Assembly: GCF_907164915.1 (NCBI RefSeq)
Contig: NW_025919557.1
Location: forward strand, 161,018-225,017
Source of the DNA: Impatiens glandulifera
Taxonomy: Eukaryota; Streptophyta; Magnoliopsida; Ericales; Balsaminaceae
Length of the DNA: 64,000 nt
Reading direction: 5' to 3'
Part shown: positions 1-11,615 of the stretch, piece by piece
Position numbering within the stretch: the first letter of the stretch is position 1
Layout: each line of letters opens with the position of its first letter
The notes under the pieces: generated by a model
Database searches by the model: none
What the model saw: the letters and a program-made list of their open reading frames with translations, nothing else
Told to the model about the DNA's origin: nothing
Made by a program: the position numbers and the translations under genes

Positions 1-320
1 TTGGGGTGTTTAATGAAATGGCAAAATTTCCGTTTTAAAAAAATTAATCTTGTTAAACTCAAAACTATGTCCCTCATCTAACATTATATTTAACAATTTT
101 CATTTTGTTTAAGAAAATAATTTAAGTAAAAAAGGCAACAAATCACAAAGTTTCTTTAAAGACAAATTAAACAACAAAATAGTTCAAAAAAATGTAAATA
201 TAAAACAAAAACACGAAACAAATATAAATTAATTTATATCCCTTTAAAGAGTCGAAACAAATTACAAAACTATTTTTTTTTTTAAATTGTCGACGAGAGT
301 ATGAATTATTGAGTTTAAAG
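1..320. other. AT-rich sequence, nothing recognised
   Basis: No coding potential, terminal repeats or RNA gene is visible in this AT-rich stretch at the left edge. Confidence 0.5.
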
Positions 321-476
321 TATGGGTGTAAATGAGTCGAGCCGCTCGTGAGCTGCTTGGTACAAGTTTGATTCGAGTTCGATAAAAATCTAATTCGAGC
401 CATGCTCGAGCCAACTCGTTTAAGATTCGAGCCGAATTCGAGCTTAGACAAGATTCATCAAGTTTTTCGAGCCTAA
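321..476. mobile_element. hAT-like MITE remnant
   Basis: The segment opens with ATGGGTGTAAATGAGTCGAG and continues with alternating GAGCCG, CTCGAG and ATTCGAG motifs. This resembles the terminus of short non-autonomous hAT-like elements common in plants, which start with a GGGTGTAAACGAGCCGAGC-type sequence. No matching opposite terminus or target duplication is seen, so this is probably one end only. Family assignment rests on remembered motif resemblance. Confidence 0.45.
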
Positions 477-480
477 TCAT

Positions 481-1725
481 ATAATTTTTTATTATATTTT
501 ATTTTTTAATCAAAATTTGTAACATACCCATAAGACTATCTATGTGCTTATTACTTATTGGCCTCCCCAAAATCCAATTATCCACATAATCCTATTTTCT
601 ATCTTATTTTTCAAATTCCAAATCTTCCTATGACTCTTTGAATGATTTGATTGTTCATATTCATCTCTTGTTCAAATCTATCTAATATGTACATCGAAAA
701 TTGGTTCTTAGTAATAAAATATACTATAAAACTTAAAATTTAAAATTATATTCTAGTCAATCAAAATCTTTATATTAATTTTACAATTTTATCATATAAA
801 ACTTGTCATCAATTTTAAATTCAAGATGTGTCAAATTAACAATTAATTTGTTGATTTATGCAAGATTAATCCTCGTACCAAGTGTTGGAATTTATTAGGT
901 TTTAAACGGAATTTTAGATCTAAATCTAACACATAATCTCATGATCTATATACTAAATTTATAAGATCGTTAATGTGTATTGTTCATAGAAAATAAATAT
1001 AAATGTTGATACGTGAATTGGTTCAGTCTATTGGTAACAAAGAAGATAAGAACCTCACATTTGCTCCTCTAATTAGTTCACATGAGGTCAATTAGACCTT
1101 CTTGTCTTCAACTGCTATAACGAATGAAAAAGGGTAACAAGCACTATTTCTTGGTTGGAAAGATTGTAATCTCAAGTAACTTATAATATTTTTGAAAAGT
1201 TATTATATTTGTACTTCACAAATATTTAAAATAAGTAATTGTGTTGAGTCGCACTTTTTGTTCGTCTCACGTCGTTAGAAGGTTTTAACAAGGTTTTAAC
1301 CTTTTTATTATATGAATAGGATAAAGAATATTTAAGGATAGAAGATCCAAAATATTATAATCCTTCCTTAATTAATATTTTTTAATAATATATTATTTTA
1401 TAAATAAATAATAATTTTCTTTGTATCTTAACACTATAATTAAACTATTTAATTATATATATATATTATTTCATAAATAAATATTATATTTACTAATATT
1501 AAACCATCATTTTCATTAATCTAATCCGTTAATTCTGAGTATGGAATCAATCTACCCAATTATAATAGCTATATATTAATCATAATTTTTTTTTTCTTTT
1601 AGAAAATTTCTATTACTTTTAAAATAGTTTGATTAAATTATCTTAAATAAATAATTGTCTTATCTAAAATTAGTGACACATTAAATTAAAGAGAATAATC
1701 TATTTAACTGTATATATGTAAAAGA
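481..1725. other. AT-rich intergenic sequence, nothing recognised
   Basis: There are only short random open frames and A/T runs. A patch near 1,230-1,310 is less AT-rich but has no identifiable gene. Confidence 0.5.
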
Positions 1726-1730
1726 TCAAA

Positions 1731-2400
1731 AGTGACTAATAAAGAAGACATCACTCATGTTTAAAAGATATACAAAGGAATAGCTAATTTTGCCAAAATT
1801 CTACTTCCAATATCATTCTTATTTGAATTTATGGATTTTGAATTTACAAAGGATAAAACACACGTTAATGGATCAAAAATTTCTACGAACTTTTTAAAAT
1901 TTCAAAGGTTATATATTTATAAATTACCAATGGAATTGTCAAAAATTATTACAACAAGAGAAATTATGATAAAATTAAGATTGCGTAATAATGACCAATT
2001 AGAATTCACCACGTGCCATTTTTTTCTCAAATCCTACATTTAACCAACTTAGAATAGTTTGTGTAGAAAGAGTTGATACTTAAGAAAAAAAATAATACAA
2101 ATTTTATTCACACGTAAACATTTTAAATTAAAGTGGTGATTATAAGTGTGACTGGTTAAAAAAACACTTATTGGGAATAAAGCACGTTATATTAGCAAAC
2201 AGTGAGGACAAGTTAGTGACTAATAGCTTAGACATACTAGAGATATATTAATCTTGAACTTTTTAACTTAAGATTTTAATATTGTGATAAATTAATCTTT
2301 GCTTTGTTGGTGTAGATTAAATTAGAGTTAGTTGTTAGAATATTCATAATTTTCCAGTCACCTAAGTAAAACAAGTATATTGGATGATTTTGGATTTTAT
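1731..2400 (+). repeat. Diverged repeat family R1, copy 1
   Basis: This is the first of several related units in the first 5.5 kb. Shared landmarks in order are AAGATCAAAAGT, a run ending ATCATTCTTATTTG, ATGGATTTTGAATTT, ACACGTTAATGGAT, AAATTACCAATGGAATTG, GACTAAT/ACCAATTAGAA and, at the end, GAGACACA-like and AATCTTGAA-like motifs. The short open frame beginning at 1,831 is not conserved in the other copies, where stops follow the ATG within about 17 codons, so it is not called a gene. It may be an old non-coding transposon; its identity is unknown. Confidence 0.6.
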
Positions 2401-2591
2401 GAAGCATGCCAAAAAATTATACAAGAGAAGAAAGTGAAGCAACAACAATTCCAGATAAGGATTTGCCTCCAAAAAATTTCTTTTTAGTTGTATATATGTA
2501 AAAAATATCAAAAGTGGCTAAGAAAGAAGACATCAAGAGGCTAATATTGCCAAAACTCTACTCATTAACTAATACAATATCATTCTTATTT

Positions 2592-3394
2592 TTGGAAAAA
2601 ACGACTTAGCATCATTTCATTCAAAATTCTCAAAAATGTGAAAAAAACCACGAGTTTAAGAGATTATTCTAGACAGGCTTAGAATTATTTTGAAGTCGTA
2701 TCATTCTGAAGAAAAGCTAAAAAGCTAAAAACATAAATGAATTAACTAATTACAATGTATTCAATTCTAGTGAGATTAAAAAACAGTAAATTCCAGTTCC
2801 TGCAGATATTCAAGTTCTGCTCCTTGCTTGGAATTTTTCTCCACGTTCCCGCAGAGCGCTACAATCTGATACAATATTGTTCCATAACTCTTCAACGCTC
2901 CTGCGGGTTCTACCATATACCCTTGCTTTCCGTTCTTGACAAATGTTATACACCACTCCTCTAAAGTCGCACTTCAACACGCTTGTTGCAAATCTATTTC
3001 CCTTGGCTTTGAGTAGTGTCGCTTCTTTGATTTCATTCCATTCGCACATGAAACTGATCCGCTTCAGGATTTTATAGAATCTGCCTCAAAGCTCCGAAGT
3101 AATACAGAAGCTCCAAAATAGGTGATCTATGGTTTCTTCATTTCCTCTACATAGAAGACAAATCGCATCTGGGATGCTCATATATTTCCTAATACAAACC
3201 TGAGTGCTGAGTCTTATCAGAAGGCGAGCCATAAGATGAACTGGTATCGATGGATAATCTTAGTTGACCTTACAAGAGAAGCCTCATTCTACTTTCTGCG
3301 CTTTTTCTGGGTTACCTCCCACATTTTCTTAGATACCAGCTTCCCATTGTCCTTATCTTTCCATTCATGAATATCTGGTCTGTTGTATAGTTGT
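2592..3394 (-). mobile_element. 5'-truncated LINE with target-site duplication
   Basis: The 803-bp insert lies inside an R1 repeat and is flanked by CAATATCATTCTTATTT (2,575-2,591) and CAATATTATTCTTATTT (3,395-3,411), a 17-bp direct repeat with one mismatch. Long, variable-length duplications like this are typical of LINE retrotransposition. The interior encodes, on the minus strand, the C-terminal zinc-binding tail of a plant LINE reverse transcriptase. A clear poly-A tail (poly-T on this strand at the left edge) is weak or lost. 5' truncation is the usual fate of LINE copies. Confidence 0.7.
2810..3370 (-). pseudogene. LINE reverse transcriptase C-terminal (zf-RVT-like) fragment
   Basis: Translating the minus strand from about 3,231 gives a stretch with CLLCRGNEETIDHLFW, the cysteine/histidine pattern of the zinc-binding region after plant LINE reverse transcriptases. 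It is followed by an in-frame TGA where a tryptophan is expected, then CEWNEIKEA, and then VVYNICQERKARVYGRTRRS, which matches the family's usual ATVYHIWxERNxR tail. Further upstream, a broken frame reads RSTKIIHRYQFILWLAF, also typical. The gene is decayed by at least two stops and lacks the endonuclease and catalytic RT domains. Confidence 0.75.
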
Positions 3395-3486
3395 CAATAT
3401 TATTCTTATTTGAATTTATGGATTTTGAGTTTGCAAAGATAAAATACACGTTAATGAGTTGTCAACAATTATTACAATAAAAGAAA

Positions 3487-3508
3487 TATATATATATATA
3501 TATATATA
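3487..3508. repeat. (TA)n microsatellite
   Basis: A run of alternating A and T of about 22 bases. Similar TA runs occur near 4,548-4,562 and 17,943-17,966. Confidence 0.85.
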
Positions 3509-3809
3509 ATGCTTAAGTTTAAAAAATGTTAGATTTGCGGGTCCTCGCACCACAACGCACGACCCATTTTATGAGACAAAATAGATCAGGTTAAGAAATT
3601 TGTTAACTCGGGAATATAACAAACATATTATAAAATAATATAGTCACCATAAAAAATTATATTAAAGGAGATAAAGAAATTCTTTTTTAAATTTAGTATC
3701 CATATTTAACAAATTGATTTTAAAATAATTTTTTTAACTTTGGTTAAAATATATATTTTTATCTTTTCTCTATAATATATGCATCTTTATGTTAACTTTT
3801 TTTTTAATT

Positions 3810-4450
3810 TAAATAGGATAAAATACACGTTAATGGATAAGAAATTTCTAAGAACTTCTTCAAATTCCAAATTTGTAATAAGAAAAATTATGATAAAATT
3901 AAGATTTTAATTTAATTTTAAAGAAGGTATAACAATGACTAATTAGAAGGTGGCTACGTGTAATTTTATCTTAATATTCTTTCTCAAATCCTAGGTTTAA
4001 CCTACTTAGAGTTAGAGTAGTTTGATACTTAAAGAAATAAAATATTATGAACTTTATTCTCATTTAAACATTTTAAATTATAGTAGGAATAATAACAGTT
4101 ACATAAATCAACGTGTTCCAAATATGAACGGGATAAACAATTTATCGAAAAAACTTAGTGGGACTAACACACGATATATTAACAAGCAATGAAGACAAAT
4201 CAGTGACTCTTAGTCGAGACACACAAAAGGTACAGTAATCTTGAATATTTTCACTTATGTAATCAATGAATCTTTGTTTGGTTTGTGTAGGTTAAATTGG
4301 AATAAGGGGTTGAAATACTCAATATTTTCAAGAGTCATATGTATATTGGATGATTTTGAATTTTATAAAGCCCACCATAAAATTATACAAGGGAAAAAGC
4401 TAAACAACAAGAGTTCTATAAAAGTGTATTCCTCCAACCATTGTCTTATT
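3810..4450 (+). repeat. R1 repeat, copy 3
   Basis: This copy carries the ACACGTTAATGGATAA, GACTAATTAGAAG, TTTAACCTACTTAGA, ATATGAACGGGATAAAC and GAGACACA landmarks in the same order as the neighbouring units. The first third is shortened compared with copies 1 and 4. The region 3,510-3,805 before it is AT-rich with no recognisable content. Confidence 0.6.
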
Positions 4451-4559
4451 CAAAATTAGTTATTACACATTAAATTAAATTTAATTAAATTATATATTTA
4501 TTAATTTATATACAATATAAAATCAAAAACAAGAATTTTTTTAGTTTTATATATATATA

Positions 4560-5480
4560 TATGTAAAAGATCAAAAGTTGCTAAGAAACAAGACATCACT
4601 CATGCTTCCAAGATATACAAATAAATACAATATAGGATAATATTTCCAAAACTCCACTAGGTAAGAAAATATCATTCTTATTTGAAATTATGGATTTTGA
4701 ATTTTCAAAGGATAAAATACACGTTAATGGATAATAAATTTCTAAGAACTTCTTAAAATTTCAAAGATTATATATTTATAAATTACCAATGGAATTGTCA
4801 ACAATCATTGCAAGAAGAGAAATTACGATAAAACTAAGATTGCAATTTATTTTTAGACAATGCATAACACTAACCAATTAGAAGTTGACCACATGTCAAT
4901 TTTATCTTAATATTCTTTTTCAAATCTTATGTTTAACCTATTTATAGTAGTTTGTGCGACAAGAGTTAGTTATTTAAGAAAAAAAATATTATGAATTTGT
5001 TCCATTATCTATGGGTCTACTAGAGCTACCACTTCGATCAATTAGTTTACATTATTGAGTTCGCTTGCAAACAAAACTTATCCTCTCATTGCCTCCCTTA
5101 AATAATTTCCTTTCGTTTATTTCCCGTTGGTCGAGTTTGAAACCATCCGAGAAGCCGGGACATGGTAAAAGATCAACAAGTATGTGTAAACAGAGACGGC
5201 TATTATTCTCACTTAAATATTTTAAATTTATGTAGGGATTATAACGGTGACTTGTTCAACATAAATCACTGAGTCCCAAATATGAACGGGATAAATAGTT
5301 GATTGGTAGTCGATCATATTTTAAGCAATTTATCAAAAACGCTTAATGGTGCTTTAAACGTTATATTAGAAAACAACTAATAGCTGAGACACATAAGAAG
5401 TATAGTAATCTTGAATATTTTAACTTCTGATTTTAATATCGCAATCAATGAATATTTGTTTGGTTGGATTGATAAATGAA
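4560..5480 (+). repeat. R1 repeat, copy 4, with a ~200-bp internal insert
   Basis: This is the best preserved right-hand copy, running from AAGATCAAAAGTTGCTAAG through ATGGATTTTGAATTTTC and ACCAATGGAATTGTC to ATATGAACGGGATAAA and AAGTATAGTAATCTTGAA. Compared with copy 3, sequence from about 4,998 to 5,200 is extra and less AT-rich, so it looks inserted. Its nature is unknown. Confidence 0.6.
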
Positions 5481-5499
5481 TTTATTATGATCATTTAAT

Positions 5500-5870
5500 T
5501 TCCAGCTATATATATTTCATAATTTTGGATCTCTTCAAAATATCTCACATCTCTTCTTCATGAATTTATTATCATTTTGGATCTCGAAAATATTTTTTCT
5601 TTATTTTACTGAGTGTTATTCGAGTTCTTCACTCAATTAAGAGTTTTTTGAGTTCTTAAATTAATATATTTTCTTGAAATAGATAATCAATTTAGGTACT
5701 TTGTCAAGTTCTAGTAATAAATCAATGTTAGATTGATTGTACCCTAGAAAATAATCATTTGCGATAAACTCTTGTACAATGAGAGATGGTAGAATTTAAA
5801 AGGAATTGTGTTAATCACATGCCTCGAATCAACCTCTCAAATCGATGATTTCATTCCTTGTACATATTAC
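5500..5870 (+). mobile_element. Copia LTR fragment
   Basis: The order TTTAGGTACTTTGTCAA, GATTGTACCCTAGA, TTGCGATAAACTCTTGTACA, a GAGA-G run and GTGTTAATCACAT matches the LTRs at 54,345-55,040 and 59,144-59,950 and, in reverse, 19,850-20,386. All four therefore belong to one Copia-type LTR family. No coding part or second LTR is visible here, so this is a fragment or solo LTR. Confidence 0.65.
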
Positions 5871-5879
5871 CATTATTTT

Positions 5880-6860
5880 GAAAACTGTTTCGGTCATTAA
5901 CTCGATTTTCTAGGCGATCTTCGGTCCGACCGTTCCAATCGGTTGAACCGGATTTAAATATTTTTTAAAGTAAATTTAAATATATTTGTACATAAATTAT
6001 ATATAATAATTTAGACATATGACAAATAATCAAACACATGCTAATTAAACTCAAATTAATATTATACCAAATGATTACAGACTTTACTATATGACTTCAA
6101 ATTTCTTTCTACACAACAATCATCTTATCTAACCTAGAACACGGAGAGTTCATTACGCCAAGAAATCTTGATGCGCTTAATATTTATTATGTATAATATC
6201 AAGCATGTCAAGAACAGTTTTAAGCTCAACCTTGAAAGAAGCTTATCTCAACATAATCAAATCTCAAGTTTTGTATTACTTGGAACATGGACAAAGAACT
6301 CATGTCCGAACTACGGAGACCTGATTCTTCTTATTAAAAAAAGGATAGAAGATACGTAGGCAATCTTCATATTTGCGGGCCCATTCTAACTTACATAAAT
6401 AAAACTCCCAGTCCCTTCCTCAAGAGAAAAAAAAATCTTTTGAGAAAGAAAGAAACCTTTATCTCATTCTAGAGCCGATGTTTCGGATTTTAGGAAATAA
6501 GTAGGGGAAAACCCAAGAGAATCACTTCCTTATGAGTCATATTATCATAAACAAAATCGAATATTTCACAATAAACCCGATTCAAGAGATATTAGTCATA
6601 AGATATTTTTTCGTTTGTAGGCGATTATCCTAAGAGTAACACTCCATCGAATGTTTTTGAGGAAAAAGAACCTAAATAAACCTCATAAAAGCAAGGCCTA
6701 GATTTCCAAATTGAGAAAGAACACCTCATCGTTGCGTTAGTTAAAGAATGAGAGGTTTGAAACTCATTCTTAAGGAAGAAAAAACCAAAAAATTATAAAT
6801 TCCAATAAGAGAATAAGAATAAACTCCGAAAATCTCTAAAGAATTGAGAAATGTACCTGT
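5880..6860. other. Intergenic, nothing recognised
   Basis: No coding, RNA or repeat feature could be supported. The longest open frame here (63 codons near 6,168) has no recognisable motif. Confidence 0.45.
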
Positions 6861-6865
6861 GTTAG

Positions 6866-7085
6866 TTGAGGTATTGAAATTACCATTCATGCTCACTCAA
6901 ACTCGAGTCTTGATTGATACGATAAGAACATTATGTACTAATTCTACCATATAAACTTCGGGAATGAAAAAAGAAAATGGCTCAAGTGGTTGAGGTATTG
7001 AAATCACCATTCGTTGTCTATCTAAGATCTGAATCATGATTACATATAAAAATAGAAATGATGTACCGATTCTACCAGATATACC
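6866..7085 (+). repeat. Two-copy tandem duplication, ~120-bp period
   Basis: GTTGAGGTATTGAAATTACC and GTTGAGGTATTGAAATCACC occur about 120 bases apart. Each is followed by a similar sequence ending in TTCTACCA(T/G)ATA. This is a simple two-unit duplication just before the hairpin array. Confidence 0.6.
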
Positions 7086-7263
7086 CGCGAGCCAATAAAA
7101 GAAAAATGTCATATAAAAAACCAAAGAAGAAAGTCAAATTCCTCTCCAAAATATCTTGCGATGAGTTAAACTTTCAAGAAATGTGGTTTCGGGTCGAGCA
7201 ACCAAAAATAAGTTGCACTCCTTTATCAAAAGTTCAAGGTGTTGGTCGCCTTCCTAAAAGGTT

Positions 7264-10200
7264 ATGATCATGGATAATTCTTTGTACACGAGATCTGGTT
7301 ATAGGTACATGAGATTGTAAGTACACGATCCCGTTTTAAACCCTAATTTTAGTTAGGTATCCAAAACCCTATCTATTGATAGGTACATGAGATCGTTCGT
7401 ACACGATCTAAGTTTAAAACCTAATTGTAGTTAAATATCCAAAATCCTATTTTTTTATAGGTATGTGAGATCGTTCGTACATGATGTCGTTCTAAACCCT
7501 AATTGTAGTTAGGTATCCAAAACCCTATATGTTGATAGGTGCGTGAGATTGTCTATACACGATCCCTTCCTAAACCATAATTGTAGTTAGGTAAAAATCT
7601 ATGAGTTAATAGGTTCGTGAGATCGTTCGTACACGATTCCGTTCTAAACCCTAATTGTTGTTAGGTATCCAAAACCCTATTTGTTGATACATACATGAGA
7701 TCGTTTATACACGATCCCGTTCTAAACCTTAATTGTAGTTAGATATCCAAAACCCTGTATGTTGATAGCTACATGAGATCGTTCGTACAATATCCTGTTC
7801 TAAACCCTAATTTTAGTTAGGTATCTAAAACCCTATATGTTGATAGGTATGTGAGATCATTCGTACACAATCTCGTTTTAAATCCTAATTGTAGTTAGGC
7901 ATCTAAAACTCTATTGTTATAAGTATGCGAGATCGTTCGTATACGATCACGTTTAAACCCTCATTGCTATTAGGTATCCCAAAACCTTATTTGTTCATAA
8001 GTATGATAGATCGTTTTTACGATTCCGCTAAAATAACTTTAATTGTAGTTAGGAGTTTAAACCTTATTCGTTAATAGGTGCGAGATATTGTTTGTACACG
8101 AGCCCGTTTAAACCCTAATGTTATTAGGTATCCCAAAACCCTATATGTTGATAGGTGCTATATATCGTTTTTACGATTCTACTAAAAACACTAATTGTAT
8201 TTAGGTATCTAAACCCTATCTGTTCATAGGTGCGCTAATCATTCGTACAAGATTCTGTCTGTAAACCCTATTTGTCAATAGGTCGAGACCTCATTTGTAT
8301 AAGGTTCCGTTAGAAACCCTATATATTGATAGGTACGATAATCGTTCATACACGATTCCATCTGTAAACTTTATTTGACAATAGGTCCAGACATTATTTA
8401 TAAATAGTTCTGTTAAAAACCCTATTTGTTCATTGGTACGTGAATCGTTCATACACGATTTCTCTTGTAAAACCTATTTGTCGATAGGTTCGGACATCAT
8501 TTGTATATGATTCCGTTAAAAACCCTATATGTTGATAGGTGCGTTAATTGTTAGTACACGATTCCATCTATAAACCCTATATGTTTATAGATAGAGACAT
8601 CATTTATATATGATTCAGCTAGAAACCCTATCTATATATAAGTGCGTTAATCGTTCATACACGACTCCATCTATAAACCATATTTGTTAATAAGTCGAGA
8701 CATCGTTTATATACGATTCCAAAAAAACCCTATCTCTCGATAAGTATCACCTCTTCAAACATCACTAAGTCCAAACATCTCAAAATAGAAACTCTATCTC
8801 TCCATAGGTATTCAAGTCTTGTTTGTCAACAAGCACAAAGATCATTTGTACATGATTCTAACCAAACCCTATCACTCTATATGTAACTAAACCCTGCCAT
8901 TCGAAAAGGTATCTCTAAACCCTATTCTTCCATAGCTCCCCAAACCAAACCTTGTCATTTGAATAGGTACCTTAAAACCCTATCATTCGAATAGGTCCCA
9001 AAACCATATCTTCCCATTCGAATAGGTACCTTAAAACCCTATCCTTAAATAGGTCCACGAACAAAACAACAAAAACGTTATCATCCGAATAGGTATTCAA
9101 ACCCTATCGCCTGAATATGTATCAAAACCCTATCCCCCAAAAAGGTATCCAAACCCTATCATTCGAATAGGTATATCTTCTCAAATTACAAAAATACAAA
9201 GTCTTATTTGTCAATAAGCACAACGATCGTTTATACATGATCATGATAAACCCTGTCATTCAAATAGAGACCTCCAAACCATATCCCTGGATAGGTTCTT
9301 GAACAAAACCATATCACTCGATATGTAACCAAACTCTATCTCTTGTTAGGTATTTAAGCCTTGTTTGTCAAAAAATAAAACGATTATTTGTATATAATCC
9401 TGTTAAAATCCTATCTTCCGATGGGTAATCCCACAAAGTCCTGCTCAATCCTATCTTCTGATATGTACTCCAATGAAGTCTTCTTCCCTGATACAAACCC
9501 TATATCTTAATAGGTATTTAAGCCTTGTTTGACGACAAGCACATCAATTATTTGTACATAATCCTATTGAATTCCTATCTTCCGTTAGAGAATTGTACAA
9601 ATTCCTGTTCGAAATCCTATCTTCTGATAGGTACTCCAATGAAGTCTCGTTCTCTAATACAAACCATATCTCTTGATAGGTATTTAAACCTTGTTTGTCG
9701 ACAAGCACAACGATTATTTATACATAATCCTTTTCAAATCCTATCTTCTGATAAGTAATCCTACAAAGTCCTATTTGAAATCCTATCTTCTGATATGTAC
9801 TCTAATGAAGTCCTGTTCCCGGATACAGTCATGTTCTGATCTAGTTCTCTGATAAATGGTTTTTCCCAATTATGGACACATGAATGTCTATCTACTGATG
9901 ACACCATAATCATTTATACATGATCATTATTAAACTCACTTGCGAGTACCCTTTATGGAAAGTTTGTTAACTTTCGTGATAAACATTGACGATACCATGA
10001 TCATATATACATGATCACACGATAGTAAGTCCTAAAGGAAAGTCTATTGACTTTCTCACTAAGACTTGTCTATTGATAAGTCTCATGATCATATGTTTAT
10101 GATCGCCGTGAAATATTACTTGTTAGTAACCCACATGAAACGCTACTAAAGCTTTCATGTTCTTTGTATATCTCTTAACAATAACCCTTAGTTATTTATA

Positions 10201-10269
10201 GATGATTAAAACATAAATAATCTGTTGATATTCATGTTAGACAGGATTTTATAGGTACTTTGTTGAGTT
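7264..10269. repeat. Array of short hairpins (~75-bp composite units)
   Basis: About 3 kb is built from short imperfect palindromes. In the left part a composite unit of about 73-82 bp holds three stem-loops: CCTAA-n-TTAGG, CCTATC-tgtt-GATAGG and GATCGT-tcgtac-ACGATC. Further right the units drift to forms such as CTTGT-n-ACAAG, GAAAGTC-tatt-GACTTTC (10,038-10,055) and GATCAT-atatac-ATGATC (9,999-10,016). Stem changes are often matched on the other arm, for example CATATC-actc-GATATG at 9,310 and CTTAT-ttgttc-ATAAG at 7,986. No protein-coding frame spans it. It is interrupted at the right by the CACTA element. It could be the long terminal or untranslated part of an unrecognised retroelement. 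Confidence 0.8.
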
Positions 10270-10272
10270 CTA
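10270..10272. repeat. CACTA target-site duplication, left (CTA)
   Basis: CTA directly precedes the 5' terminus and is repeated at 14,326-14,328. CACTA transposons make 3-bp duplications. Confidence 0.75.
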
Positions 10273-10284
10273 CACTAGTAGAAA

Positions 10285-10690
10285 AAAGGGTATCAGTAAG
10301 AGAAAAAACCGTTACTGAAAGCTAAAAAACCGTTACTGTTAACATTCTGTAACGACGAATAAAACTGTTACCATTTGTTACAGAAACGAGCGTTACTGAT
10401 ACTTTTCTAGTATCAATAACGACTTTTAAGGCTTTCAAAAGTCGTTACTGATACTCCTCTAACAATAGTAACATTTTTAGCCAAGGTTAAAATCGTTATA
10501 GATAAAGCATTAGTAACGGTTTTAACCAAGGTTAAATCGTTACTGATAAAGTATTACTAGTAACCGTTTTCTTATTTATAAAACTGTTATAATATATTAC
10601 TAGTAACAGTTTTTTTTATTTATAAAACCGTTACTGATATATTACTAGTAAGGGTTTTCTTATTTTTAATACCGTTACTAAAAAACATAA
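10285..10690. repeat. CACTA left subterminal repeat zone
   Basis: Many copies of ACCGTTACTGATA, TAACGGTTTT and inverted forms occur at short spacing. In this superfamily such repeats are the transposase-binding sites. Confidence 0.75.
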
Positions 10691-11615
10691 TCGTTTTTTT
10701 TATATATTATATTTGTACATATTTAAACGATAATAATTATCTATTTTCCAAAACTATTAATATACTCCAAAAACCACAATCATCAATCCAAATACCACAA
10801 TCATAATCCAAAAAATGTAACAAATGTACCCTACATCAGCAGTGAGAAAACAATTACAATATTAAACCAATCAGAAAACTTCTTAAGCACACCTTAGGAT
10901 AATATGGCTCCTTATACCAAACAAAGCATAGAACAACCAAAAATGCAAAAAATTGTAACTCAGTGAAATAACAATAGAGAATATAGGTATAAACATAAGG
11001 AAATCTTGGACAACCTAGCATCCTCTCTAATTCTTAGATTTTTTCCAACTGGATTTAATAAGTCATTAATGACCTATGGTTGAAGAATGTTAAATCATGT
11101 TAGTATTAACACTGTTCCAAGAGTAAGAAGTTACTTCGCCGTAGATAGATTAGCTAAAGCAGATACAGTGAGCCCAGCACATTTATATGTTACCATTGAA
11201 CACAAAATAATTCAACATAGTAATGCAATGATTTAAAACAGATTACAAAGTCAACAAATAGAGAAAGTACATGTAGAAAATAGAACAGATGGAAACACAA
11301 AGACTAATTACCTCCTCTTCCAAGGAATTTGGATACCAGCAATATATAAACAAGTGAATTAGCAATAGAATCAATCTAAGCCGGTAGAAAAAAGGATAGA
11401 ATCTTGAACATTAACAAGGGGTTTCAGGTCAAACTAATCACTACACATTTCCAGAAAAATCATTGTCCAACAAAAATTAATGGTTCAAGCACGCAAATTA
11501 TGTACATACTAAATTACTCAAAAATACTTCCAGTACATGATACAAAAACGCAAATACTACAAAGAAGAAGCACAGACCAATTTTCAAGAGTTTAAAATAA
11601 ATATTAGAAGATTAC

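Larger units (their letters stand above)
2480..3475 (+). repeat. R1 repeat copy 2, split by a LINE
   Basis: The left part (about 2,480-2,591) matches the start of the R1 unit. The right part (3,395-3,475) resumes with the ATTCTTATTTG, ATGGATTTTGAG and ACACGTTAATG landmarks. The intervening 803 bp are the LINE insertion described separately. The right part is shorter than in other copies. Confidence 0.6.

Noticed and set aside
1831..2043. 70-codon open frame in R1 copy 1
   Set aside because: The same stretch in copies at 3,417 and 4,690 has early stops, so the frame is not conserved.
7310..7810. Telomere-like repeats (AAACCCTAA)
   Set aside because: AACCCTAA occurs once per ~75-bp unit as part of a CCTAA...TTAGG hairpin, not as a head-to-tail telomere run.
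7264..10269. CRISPR array
   Set aside because: No constant repeat or unique spacers; units are drifting palindromes in a plant genome.
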